A stretch of DNA of 37,015 bases, from assembly GCA_002753725.1 (NCBI GenBank), contig PEAL01000011.1, positions 1-37,015 of the forward strand. Direction: 5' to 3'. How positions within the stretch are numbered: position 1 is the first letter of the stretch; each line of letters starts with the position of its first letter. Position numbers and translations under genes: made by a program. The notes beneath the pieces are model-generated. The model saw only the letters and a program-made list of their open reading frames with translations. It was not told the origin of the DNA and did not search any database. The DNA is from Deltaproteobacteria bacterium (lineage in GTDB: Bacteria > Desulfobacterota > Desulfobacteria > Desulfobacterales > Magnetomoraceae). Positions 18,835 through 27,749 of the stretch are shown here, in pieces.

Positions 18835-18862
18835 AAAGAATGCTCGAAAAATGGCATTCTTT
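18835..18862 (+). repeat. Dispersed motif copy 3 in solo hairpin form
   Basis: AAAGAATGC-TCGAAAAATG-GCATTCTTT: perfect 9-bp stem, 10-nt loop, containing AAGAATGCTCGAAAAA. Confidence 0.7.
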
Positions 18863-18883
18863 GAATTGAAAAGAGGTTTTTTT

Positions 18884-20029
18884 ATGGCTGAAAAAAAAAT
18901 GGCGTTGATACGCAGTGGATATTCTCCCTTTGGTGGGATAGAAATGCATGCACTGAACTTAATGCGAAAATTACTTGATCATCATGTTCAGATAACATTA
19001 TTGACATGGCCCAATCAACATTGGCCCATAAGCCATCCACATTTGGACATTGTTGAGCTGGGCCATAATCGGGGAAATCGTCTGTATCAGGCATGGGATT
19101 TCAACCGATCTGTTCGACACTATCTAAAGAAATATCACTTTTCTTGCGTGTTATCAATGGATCAGGTGGATACCTGTACACATATTCACGCGGGTGCTGG
19201 TAGTCATCGGGTTTTTTTGCAAATAAAAAATCAGAATAGCTCGGCAGTTCAACGATTTTTTAGAAAATTCAGTCTTTTTCATAGATATCTGATGGCTGTT
19301 GAACAAAAGGCTTTTACCCACAAAAATTTAAAAAAAATTCGATGTTGTTCCTCAATGGTTCAAGAAGATATTTCACATCACTACCATGTGGCTAATGAAA
19401 AAATGCTTGTTGTTTTTAATAGTGTGGACTGGAAAGGAATTGGAAAATCGTTTGAACAAAGGGCTGTTATAAAAAATGAATTACTTAAAAAATATTCTTT
19501 TCGTTCGGAATGGAAAATGCTTCTGTTTTTGGGCAGTGGGTTTATGCGTAAAGGCCTGGACATTGCGATCAAAGGATTGCAATATATGGGTGATGATTTT
19601 CATTTGCTCATTATTGGTAAAGGATCTGAAAAGACCTTTCAACAGATTGCTATTTCCGAGGGAGTTGAGGACAGAGTTCATTTCCTTGGACCGCAAGAAA
19701 ATGGATGGCAATATTCGGCACTATGTCAAGGATTCGTCTTACCCTCTCGCTATGAACCTTTTGGTCGAGCAGCAGCAGAGGCCCAGTCTATGGGGCTTCC
19801 TGTAATGGTGAGTGATCGATGTGGCTATTCGGAGTTGATACAAGAAGGCAGCAATGGCACTATTTTAAAAACCCCCATGACAGATAATGAAATTAAACGA
19901 TCCTTTCAAAAATTTGCAGAAATGATCAATCATCCTGTCTTGACACCTGAAGAATTACGCAATCAATTAGAACTGCTGGATGATGAACGCGTTGCCCAGC
20001 AATTGATTCAAGAATTTTTATGTCTTTAA
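18884..20029 (+). CDS. Glycosyltransferase family 4 (WaaG-like)
   Basis: 'IRSGYSPFGGIEMHALNLMRKLL', 'THIHAGAGSHRVFL', 'LPSRYEPFGRAAAEAQSMGLPVMVSDRCGYSELIQEG'. The track start is 18851; the Met at 18884 looks better. Confidence 0.85.
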   Translation: MAEKKMALIRSGYSPFGGIEMHALNLMRKLLDHHVQITLLTWPNQHWPISHPHLDIVELGHNRGNRLYQAWDFNRSVRHYLKKYHFSCVLSMDQVDTCTHIHAGAGSHRVFLQIKNQNSSAVQRFFRKFSLFHRYLMAVEQKAFTHKNLKKIRCCSSMVQEDISHHYHVANEKMLVVFNSVDWKGIGKSFEQRAVIKNELLKKYSFRSEWKMLLFLGSGFMRKGLDIAIKGLQYMGDDFHLLIIGKGSEKTFQQIAISEGVEDRVHFLGPQENGWQYSALCQGFVLPSRYEPFGRAAAEAQSMGLPVMVSDRCGYSELIQEGSNGTILKTPMTDNEIKRSFQKFAEMINHPVLTPEELRNQLELLDDERVAQQLIQEFLCL

Positions 20030-20042
20030 CGGATAATTATAA

Positions 20043-20828
20043 ATGAAAAAAGGTCAACTGATTCTTTTTATTATTGTTATTGAAAGTTTTTTGACGCCGG
20101 CATTTGCGATGCATTTATCTTTTGCCACGCAAAACCTGGAACCCTTCAGCTATTTAAGCAAAGAAGGTTATCCTTCTGGCCCCTCTATTGATATTGCCAA
20201 TGCTGTGTGTGAAGAAATAAAAGCAGATTGTGTCATTGATCTGTATCCCTGGCGGAGAGCCTACTATGAAGTCAAGATGGCCCGTGTCAATGGAGTTTTT
20301 TTTATTGGGAAAAATCCTGAACGCGAAGAATGGCTGAAATTTTCACCCCCGATTATTCAAACGGAGTATGGTTTTTTTGTCAATAAACACAATCCTATTG
20401 CATATAAAAACCCCATTGATATCACCGGATACATTGTCGGTGTTTTTGGACCTTCCAATACTTCTGCGTCTTTGAATAAAATCAAACACGAAATGTCCGA
20501 TTTTTATATTGATATGGAAGATAATGATGAGTCTGGATTTCGCAAATTATCTGTTGAAAGAGTCAACGCTGTCTATTCCAATAGAGATGTCGGGTATAGC
20601 CTCCTGAACAAATTAAAACTCGAAAATATCCGGTATGCCGGTCCTCATCGAAGGTTATCATATTATTTTGGTTTTAATCCTCAATTAACGCCAACTCGGT
20701 GGATTCAACTCTTTAATCAAGCCTATGTAAAACTATTTCATTCTGGAAAAATTCGTGAAATATTAAAAAAATATCATATGGAACCCGCGCCATTGGAAGA
20801 AAATTCACTATCTAACACTAAAAATTGA
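20043..20828 (+). CDS. Family-3 periplasmic solute-binding protein (SBP_bac_3-like)
   Basis: Signal peptide; 'LEPFSYLSKEGYPSGPSIDIANAVCEEI', 'WRRAYYEVKMARVNGVFFIGKNPEREEWLKFSPPI'. Confidence 0.78.
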   Translation: MKKGQLILFIIVIESFLTPAFAMHLSFATQNLEPFSYLSKEGYPSGPSIDIANAVCEEIKADCVIDLYPWRRAYYEVKMARVNGVFFIGKNPEREEWLKFSPPIIQTEYGFFVNKHNPIAYKNPIDITGYIVGVFGPSNTSASLNKIKHEMSDFYIDMEDNDESGFRKLSVERVNAVYSNRDVGYSLLNKLKLENIRYAGPHRRLSYYFGFNPQLTPTRWIQLFNQAYVKLFHSGKIREILKKYHMEPAPLEENSLSNTKN

Positions 20829-20984
20829 CCATTGAGAACGACGTCCAACATCAATCTTTTTTGGTTGCAAAACTGCAAAAAACAGATAAAAGTATTTTCT
20901 TGATAGCCATTCAAATCAAAAGTTTTTTCAAGAAACTAAAGGACGCGGGATAGAATCAACTCATCAAATTGAAAGGAAATTGTA

Positions 20985-23900
20985 TTGATGTCAGAACTGG
21001 CACTCAAATGGTTAGCAAAGAAGACTTTTTTGAAGACAATTCCATTTTTAATACTCATCTTTTGTTGTGGCCTTTTTCCTGACTCTGCATTGAGTGAAAT
21101 TCAGGTAAAAATCACAGCATCGCCCATTTCCGGATCGCTTTCTTATGAACAGTCAATGGCTGCCGATATCCTGGATGCCAGGCAACCGATTCATTATGTA
21201 TGGGATTTTGGAGATGCTTCTGTATCCTTTGATGTCAACCCGACACATGCTTATGGTTCCCCTGGAGAATATCGTGTGTGGTTGAATATAATGGATGCTG
21301 ATGGTCAAACTGGAAACGCTGTGTATTGGGTGCAGGTGCGTCATGATGTTTTTCAAAAAGATCAGCAATTGACAAAGCAATATTTGAATGCATCCAGGGC
21401 AAATTGTCTATATCAAGATCACTATCACAGTAATCTTGTTTGGGTTGGTACAAATGGAGGCTTGATTTGTGCCGATTTAAAAAATAATGTGCAAAAGTAC
21501 TATCGCTCGCAATTACCGGCTGGAATGGTTCAGGATATTTGCCAGCTTTTTGATAACAGCCTTTGGTTTGCCACAACCAATGGTTTGGTTCGATTTGAAC
21601 CAGACAGCAGGCAGTGGACAACATTCAATACGCAAAACACCGTGATGACTGAAAATCATGTGCATGCGCTGGCCAGATCTATGAATCAGAAAAAATTGTG
21701 GATTGGAACATTGGGTGGTGGCATTTTTTGTTGGGATGCTCTGCAAAAAAAATGGTTTGAATACTCTGCAAAGAATACAGATCTGCCTTCCAATCATGTT
21801 CAGGATCTTACGGTTGACCATGATGATAATCTTTGGATAGCAACACATCGGGGCCTGGCTGTTTTAAATCCTTCAACAGAGCAATGGCAGATTTTTAAAA
21901 AAGACTCAAGCGGGTTACCTGATGATGTTATCAATGTTGTCGAACATTCTGAGAATGGCAAGATTTGGATTGGAACCTGGAACCAGGGGATCGCATGTTT
22001 TGATCCTGCCAGTAATGTATGGCAACCATACAATTCAGGCAACAGTCCTTTGAAAATGAATTATGTTGATCATCTTTTGTCAACGCCTGATGGAAACATC
22101 TGGATTGCAGCAGAAGAAAAAGGCTTATTTTTATTCAATCCTGAAACAGATTCATGGCATATTTATACCCATGAAAATAGTCCATTACCAGATCCTCATG
22201 TTAACGCTCTTACGACAAGTGATGACAATACAGTCATTATCAATGTGAATGACTATCTGATTCAAATGGACATTCACGCAAACAAACAACACTGCATGAT
22301 TTTAAATCAACGTTATTTGCCAGATAATTCTCTTGCCTGTGTCTCGCAAGCAGAAAATGAAACCCTGTGGTTAGGCTTTCGAAATCATGGATTGAGTCGT
22401 TTCAATCCCAAAAACCATGAATGGTCGGGATGGGACCCGATGAACAGCCCGCTTCCTGCTTATGATGTCCGATGTATTGTTGAAATATCTGATGGTCAAA
22501 TGGCTGTGGGAACGTCCAATGGTCTTGCTGTTTTCAATGATACCCATCGTCAATGGTCTATTTATCAAACACAAAACAGTGCTATTCCCGACAACAATGT
22601 CACAGCCTTGTTGTATGATAAAAATGCCTATCTTTGGATGGGTACAACACAGGGCGTGGCACGATTTCATCCCACAACACTTCAATGGAAAAATTTTCAG
22701 ACAGACACAAACGACCTGAAAGATCACATTACCTGTCTGGCACAGTCATCGGATGGCCGTATTTGGGCAGGTACTGCACAAAATGGTCTGTTAGGGTTTC
22801 AATATATCGATGAAACCTGGGAAAGATTCAACCAGGGAACAAGTGATCTTTCAGACAATCATATTCAAACCATCATTGGTACACAATCCAGACATTTATG
22901 GATCGGCACATTGTACAGCGGCCTTTCATATTTTGACCTGGATACAGAAACCTGGAAATCATATGATACAACCAACTCCGCATTGCTCCACAACACCATC
23001 ACAGCTCTTTCAGATGCACAGGATGGTGTCCTCTGGTTGGGTGATAATTATGGTCACATTTACCGGTTTCATTCCCTGACGAAAGAATGGCATACCCTTT
23101 CATTAAATGAAAACATCTCAGACATGACAACTCTCTCAGCCATTGTGGCATCTGATAAAGACAAGCTTTGGGTCGGCACTCAAGGCAGTGGTTTATTTCA
23201 AGTTTCATGGCCTCGATCGTTGGAAAGTCAGGGATCTCTTCTGATTATTCAAGCTGAGGATGACGTTCTTTCAGAGAAAGACCAACACTTATCTTTGGAG
23301 AATATCTATCGCACCTTCTCAAACCATGATTTTCAACACAGAGATATCTTTATGGCTGCCCTGGGAGAAACGCTGGATATAAATGGCGATGGCATCCCTG
23401 ATCCGATCATTGATTCTTCTCCTGATAGGATCACTATTCAAAAGGCCATCGCTCAATGGGCTGTTGATGCCTATTCTTCCAATAAACCATTCTTTGTTTT
23501 TATCCAGGGACAATGGTCAATCAATACTGATACACAAACACCGGAACTGCATTTAGCAGATAATCAGCGTTTATCCGCTTTAGAGCTTCATAATGCTTTT
23601 GCTCTGTACGAACAAGAAACCGGTGGTCAAATTGTTGTTGTGATCAGCGGCGAAAATGCCAATCAGAGCCTTCCTTTTATGACCTCAAAATCACGAACAC
23701 TGATTACATCAGGACATCTTTCTGCTTATGGATCCTTTTTGTATTACTTTTTAAATGGGCTTGACAGTCAGCTGTCGGTTTATGACGCATTTAAAGAAGC
23801 TCGAAAGCAGGAATCCCTTTGGATACACAAGACAGCCGCCATTCCCCGGCTTGACGATAATGGAGATGGCGTGCCCGATATTCTGGATGGTGTCTTTGCC

Positions 23901-24590
23901 AATCAAATTCAATTGAATCCATCCGGACAGAATTCGGAATCACCATTTGTTCAGGACATCAGAACGTCCCCTGTTACCAGCGACAGTCTTGCATTGACCG
24001 TTTTATTCAACGTCACAATGGTTCAGGCAAGTGCCAGAATGGTTCATACAACATCTGACATTCAACAAGGCAATTTTTTTACAATAAACATGACAGCGTG
24101 CCGGCCAATGACCTTTTGTGGTGAAATTCAAGGTGTCACCCCCACAGGCAACTATGAATTGGCTATTATGGCTCAGGACTACTATGGTCGAATGCTTACT
24201 TCCGAGCCGCTCAGTATAATCATTGGAGACCCAAAATATGGCTCTTTGAAAGGACAGGTTGAACTGCTCATTGCTCAGCATGCATTTACTTATAATGATG
24301 CCCATTTGGTTGTTCAACTTCTTGATTCAAATGTTAAGGCTGCGATTCAGCCAGACGCCAGTTTCAGGTTTGATAACATTCCAGAAGGCATCTACCCGCT
24401 AGAAATCTCAGGACCGGGGTTTCAATTTACAGGGCATGATGCTGTTCATATCATAGCAGGAGAAACGCAATTCTTGCCACCAATAACGATTGATATTGAA
24501 TCCCTTTGGTGTTCATCTGATACTGATTGTAATGGCGTGACCGATCTTAAGGATGTGATTTACCTTTTGCAGCAATTAATTATGCGTTAA
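20985..24590 (+). CDS. Secreted multidomain protein: PKD, 14 Reg_prop blades, C13 (legumain-like) domain, dockerin-like C-terminus
   Basis: PKD 'YVWDFGDASVSFDVNPTHAYGSPGEYRVWL'; recurrent 'LWIGT..GG...F.P....W..Y...NS.LP...V..L'; C13-like 'SRTLITSGHLSAYGSFLYYFLNGL...VYDAFKEARKQ'; C-terminal 'DTDCNGVTDLKDVIYLLQQL'. Confidence 0.85.
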   Translation: MMSELALKWLAKKTFLKTIPFLILIFCCGLFPDSALSEIQVKITASPISGSLSYEQSMAADILDARQPIHYVWDFGDASVSFDVNPTHAYGSPGEYRVWLNIMDADGQTGNAVYWVQVRHDVFQKDQQLTKQYLNASRANCLYQDHYHSNLVWVGTNGGLICADLKNNVQKYYRSQLPAGMVQDICQLFDNSLWFATTNGLVRFEPDSRQWTTFNTQNTVMTENHVHALARSMNQKKLWIGTLGGGIFCWDALQKKWFEYSAKNTDLPSNHVQDLTVDHDDNLWIATHRGLAVLNPSTEQWQIFKKDSSGLPDDVINVVEHSENGKIWIGTWNQGIACFDPASNVWQPYNSGNSPLKMNYVDHLLSTPDGNIWIAAEEKGLFLFNPETDSWHIYTHENSPLPDPHVNALTTSDDNTVIINVNDYLIQMDIHANKQHCMILNQRYLPDNSLACVSQAENETLWLGFRNHGLSRFNPKNHEWSGWDPMNSPLPAYDVRCIVEISDGQMAVGTSNGLAVFNDTHRQWSIYQTQNSAIPDNNVTALLYDKNAYLWMGTTQGVARFHPTTLQWKNFQTDTNDLKDHITCLAQSSDGRIWAGTAQNGLLGFQYIDETWERFNQGTSDLSDNHIQTIIGTQSRHLWIGTLYSGLSYFDLDTETWKSYDTTNSALLHNTITALSDAQDGVLWLGDNYGHIYRFHSLTKEWHTLSLNENISDMTTLSAIVASDKDKLWVGTQGSGLFQVSWPRSLESQGSLLIIQAEDDVLSEKDQHLSLENIYRTFSNHDFQHRDIFMAALGETLDINGDGIPDPIIDSSPDRITIQKAIAQWAVDAYSSNKPFFVFIQGQWSINTDTQTPELHLADNQRLSALELHNAFALYEQETGGQIVVVISGENANQSLPFMTSKSRTLITSGHLSAYGSFLYYFLNGLDSQLSVYDAFKEARKQESLWIHKTAAIPRLDDNGDGVPDILDGVFANQIQLNPSGQNSESPFVQDIRTSPVTSDSLALTVLFNVTMVQASARMVHTTSDIQQGNFFTINMTACRPMTFCGEIQGVTPTGNYELAIMAQDYYGRMLTSEPLSIIIGDPKYGSLKGQVELLIAQHAFTYNDAHLVVQLLDSNVKAAIQPDASFRFDNIPEGIYPLEISGPGFQFTGHDAVHIIAGETQFLPPITIDIESLWCSSDTDCNGVTDLKDVIYLLQQLIMR
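21430..23205 (+). repeat. 14 Reg_prop-type protein repeats of about 42-45 aa
   Basis: Fourteen repeat units read in the translation, from 'LVWVGTNGGLI' to 'LWVGTQGSGLF'. Compatible with two seven-bladed propellers. Confidence 0.8.
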
Positions 24591-24641
24591 TTCTTGCGAT
24601 TATGCCTTTTTTTTCAACTGTTTCATCCTTGAGTTATCCTT

Positions 24642-24657
24642 AGGAATGCTCGAAAAA
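24642..24657 (+). repeat. Dispersed motif copy 4 (left border of DUF4143 ATPase cassette)
   Basis: AGGAATGCTCGAAAAA, preceded by TT as in copy 1. Confidence 0.8.
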
Positions 24658-24819
24658 AATTGGATGGATTCAGATTTATTGGAAATTCTTTAGCGAAGTC
24701 TTCAAGATTAGATCAATCGCATTCTGCACGAGCATACCCTTTTATTACAAAAACGTTTTAATCCTTTCCCTTTGCAAAAATAAAAAATATATTCCATTGA
24801 CGATAGATATTTTTATTGA

Positions 24820-24844
24820 TATTTTCCATTCAGAATGGAAAATA
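24820..24844. promoter_or_regulatory. 25-bp perfect palindrome upstream of the ATPase gene (operator candidate)
   Basis: TATTTTCCATTC-A-GAATGGAAAATA, 12-bp arms with 1-nt centre, ending 21 nt before the likely ATG at 24866. Confidence 0.6.
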
Positions 24845-24865
24845 AATTACACAAGGGATAAAAAC

Positions 24866-26119
24866 ATGAATCATTCTGCTTTAAAAACAGTCATCCTGGA
24901 CCAAGAAAATAGTTTGATGGAGTCAGACTGGATTAAACGAACACAATTCGATGATATCTCCAGCAGGCATAATGAACCATTTATATCGATCATTTCAGGT
25001 ATTCGAAGATGTGGAAAATCAACGTTGTTGTTTCAGTTAAAACAAACTTATGATGGCTATTATCTTAATTTTGATGATGATCGCCTGGTAGGTTTTACAG
25101 TTGAAGATTTTCAAGGAATTGATGAAATATTTCACGAATTGTATGGGGAAAAGTCTGTATACTTTTTTGATGAAATTCAGAATATTGATCAATGGGAAAG
25201 ATTTGTCAGACGACTCCATCAATCTAACAAAAAAGTATATATAACAGGCTCCAATGCCCGTTTATTAAGTAAAGAGCTGGGTACGCATTTAACTGGCCGT
25301 TATGTTGAAAATCGAATCTATCCATTTTCATTTTCAGAATATCTTGATTATTTCAAAATAACATACAGCTCAAAGTCTTTTTTTTTAACAAATGAAAAGT
25401 CAAAACTGATGCGTGCATTTCATGAATATTCCATAACCGGTGGAATGCCTGAGTATCTTCAAACAAATAACAAAAATTATATCAAATCGTTATATGAAAG
25501 CATCCTGTATAGGGACATTTTGGTCAGATATAACATTGGTAACGAGAAAGCCATGAAAGAACTATTTATATTTGCTTTTAGTAATATTGGGAAACCCATT
25601 AGTTTTAACAAATTAAAAAATATGTTGACGCTAAAAAGTACGACAACCATTAAAAACTATTTTGAATATTTTGAAAATAACTTTGTTGTTTTTTTGCTTA
25701 CCAAGCATTCCCATTCTCTGAAAAAAAATTTTTATGCCAATAAAAAACTGTATGTCATTGATCATTCTTTTTCCAATATACTTGGGTTTAGAAGCACAGA
25801 TGATCATGGACGATTTCTTGAAAATAATGTTTTTATAGAGTTATTAAGACGTGGAGAAGAAATTTATTACTTTCAGGAAAAAAATGAATGTGATTTTATT
25901 GTCAAAAAAGGAACACAAATTATACAGGTGATTCAAGTATGCTATGAGTTAAATGATATGAATAGGGAAAGAGAGTTCAATGGACTTCTTGAAGCAATGA
26001 AAGCATTTCATCTCAAGGAGGGTTATCTTTTAACATATGCAAATGAAGATCAGATATATATTGAAGATATGGTAATTCACATTACGCCTGTCTGGAAATT
26101 CTGTTTGGATGCTGGATAG
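24866..26119 (+). CDS. AAA+ ATPase with DUF4143
   Basis: Walker A 'GIRRCGKSTLL', Walker B-like 'VYFFDEIQNIDQWERFVRRL', 'ITGSNARLLSKELGTHLTGRYVE', 'YSITGGMPEYL'. ATG at 24866 follows an AAGGGA ribosome-binding site; the track start is 24797. Confidence 0.9.
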   Translation: MNHSALKTVILDQENSLMESDWIKRTQFDDISSRHNEPFISIISGIRRCGKSTLLFQLKQTYDGYYLNFDDDRLVGFTVEDFQGIDEIFHELYGEKSVYFFDEIQNIDQWERFVRRLHQSNKKVYITGSNARLLSKELGTHLTGRYVENRIYPFSFSEYLDYFKITYSSKSFFLTNEKSKLMRAFHEYSITGGMPEYLQTNNKNYIKSLYESILYRDILVRYNIGNEKAMKELFIFAFSNIGKPISFNKLKNMLTLKSTTTIKNYFEYFENNFVVFLLTKHSHSLKKNFYANKKLYVIDHSFSNILGFRSTDDHGRFLENNVFIELLRRGEEIYYFQEKNECDFIVKKGTQIIQVIQVCYELNDMNREREFNGLLEAMKAFHLKEGYLLTYANEDQIYIEDMVIHITPVWKFCLDAG

Positions 26120-26278
26120 GTGTATCCATCAGATGCGGAAAGATCGTTAATTCTCTTTTTTAAACCAGGATTACACTAAATAAATATGAAAACAAAAACA
26201 TACGAAGACAAGAAGGCATGCTAATTCCTGAATTATCCATAGTAAGCAGAGTACTCTCCACAAAGGTAATGGTTTTTA

Positions 26279-26294
26279 TTTTTCGAACATTCCT
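26279..26294 (-). repeat. Dispersed motif copy 5 (right border of DUF4143 ATPase cassette)
   Basis: TTTTTCGAACATTCCT; reverse complement AGGAATGTTCGAAAAA, continuing TAAA as in copy 1. Confidence 0.75.
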
Positions 26295-26309
26295 TAATGA
26301 TATACTTGC

Positions 26310-27746
26310 CTAAAAACTATACTGCATATCAAAAAAGACTCTATCATTATCCTGAATGGTTTGAAATAAATACGATTTTCCTGTCTGATAAAAAACTGAA
26401 CCAAAGGTCATATTTATAGAATCATTCCAGTCATATTGAAATGACATACGCTGGAACATACCATGTTGACCAACGGAGCCAAACATAATGAACAGGGTGT
26501 TTAACGATAACCTGTCATTGAAAAAGGTTTTCGACAAACGGAATGCACTCTGAATAGTATTTTTTTTCATGCGGTCAGGGACATATAACAACTTTTTATC
26601 ATGATTAAAGACATGCTGATTCATCATTTCAAAAGATATATTGGTATCTTTGACCCCTGAATATTCAAAGCCTATCATACCATCTATTCTATAAAAATTT
26701 TTTTCAGGCATATTAAAAAAAAGATGTCCGTGAGAACCGGATAACTCACTTTTTAGCAACCAGTTCCCATAAACCACAGCGAGGGTTGATCCTATCATTT
26801 TTAACTTACACTGTGTTAAGATCATATTTGCAGAATCTGTCATTTCAAGGTGAGGTATGTCTTTGTAATATTTAGCTGAATGAAAAGATATATCCCATCC
26901 ATTAAAACGTCCGGTCACAGCTGCAGCAAACAGTGTGTTTTTTAATGTATTGGCCGGAACAGCGGTCGGCACGGGGATATCACCCAGATAATAATCACTG
27001 CCAAAGGGTGCAATTTTGAGCTTTCGGTTTTCATGGACAAGAATTCCCGATAGTTTCCACTGCCCTGCATAATAGTTCAATTGCGTCAAGACTAAAGGAA
27101 TTCTTAAATCTTCAATATCCACCATTCCAAATTCACGATAATCAATGGGATTGATCACATCAACAACACGAAAAGACTCAGATGTTCCCCATGCAATAAT
27201 TTTACGACCAAACCAGATATCCAACTGCGGCGTTAACGTTCCCTGAAGATAAACTTCATGCCATTCATTTTCAGATTCATTACACTCTAAAACATCATCT
27301 GTATATTGGTCTCTGCCATTGATTAAATACGAGATATCATGTTTGGCATAAGCACTGATCCGTGCTTTCCAGGTGTCTGAAAAACGCAGATTGAATTTAA
27401 TGTTGGATTCTCCACGGAAACGAGAAAGCCCTCTATGATCTGTATCGCCTGTCTCGGGTGCTTTATGTGCCATGTTAACGGTTGTTGCTAATTTAAAAAA
27501 GCCTGTATAATCAAACGTTTTTGAAAAGGACTGTGTGTTGATATCAACTTTTTTTGAAGCAACGTTCTGATTATCTGTTTGATCTGTGGGCTCATCAAAT
27601 CCATCCAACAATTGATCAATGTCCGATGGTGAACTGCTCTCCTCAAATCCGGATAAAATATCATCCATAGACTGCTGTTGAGAAAATGCTGCTTGATGAT
27701 ACCCTGATAATAAAAAGGACAAAAAAATAAGTAACAGACATCTCAT
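26310..27746 (-). CDS. Outer-membrane beta-barrel protein (DUF1302/porin-like)
   Basis: Signal peptide; 'DIWFGRKIIAWGTSESFRVVDVINPIDYREF'; aromatic C-terminus 'FFDMQYSF'. Confidence 0.7.
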   Translation of the reverse strand: MRCLLLIFLSFLLSGYHQAAFSQQQSMDDILSGFEESSSPSDIDQLLDGFDEPTDQTDNQNVASKKVDINTQSFSKTFDYTGFFKLATTVNMAHKAPETGDTDHRGLSRFRGESNIKFNLRFSDTWKARISAYAKHDISYLINGRDQYTDDVLECNESENEWHEVYLQGTLTPQLDIWFGRKIIAWGTSESFRVVDVINPIDYREFGMVDIEDLRIPLVLTQLNYYAGQWKLSGILVHENRKLKIAPFGSDYYLGDIPVPTAVPANTLKNTLFAAAVTGRFNGWDISFHSAKYYKDIPHLEMTDSANMILTQCKLKMIGSTLAVVYGNWLLKSELSGSHGHLFFNMPEKNFYRIDGMIGFEYSGVKDTNISFEMMNQHVFNHDKKLLYVPDRMKKNTIQSAFRLSKTFFNDRLSLNTLFIMFGSVGQHGMFQRMSFQYDWNDSINMTFGSVFYQTGKSYLFQTIQDNDRVFFDMQYSF

Positions 27747-27749
27747 TCA

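Larger units (their letters stand above)
24642..26294. mobile_element. Putative transposase-less cassette carrying DUF4143 ATPase, bounded by inverted copies of AGGAATGYTCGAAAAA
   Basis: Motif copies 4 (+) and 5 (-) point inward; TTA|GGAATG...CATTCC|TTA. No transposase inside. Mobility is inferred. Confidence 0.45.

Noticed and set aside
20829-20984. Intergenic region considered as a riboswitch (for example a c-di-GMP type)
   Set aside because: No conserved riboswitch core sequence could be recognised by eye. An Infernal/Rfam scan would be decisive.
21153-23513. Minus-strand ORFs opposite the Reg_prop protein
   Set aside because: Antisense to a confident coding region; repeated composition produces open frames. 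No family recognised.
24728-24745. 'GCACGAGCATACCC' as a further copy of the cassette-border motif
   Set aside because: Only CGAGCAT matches; the rest of the motif is absent.
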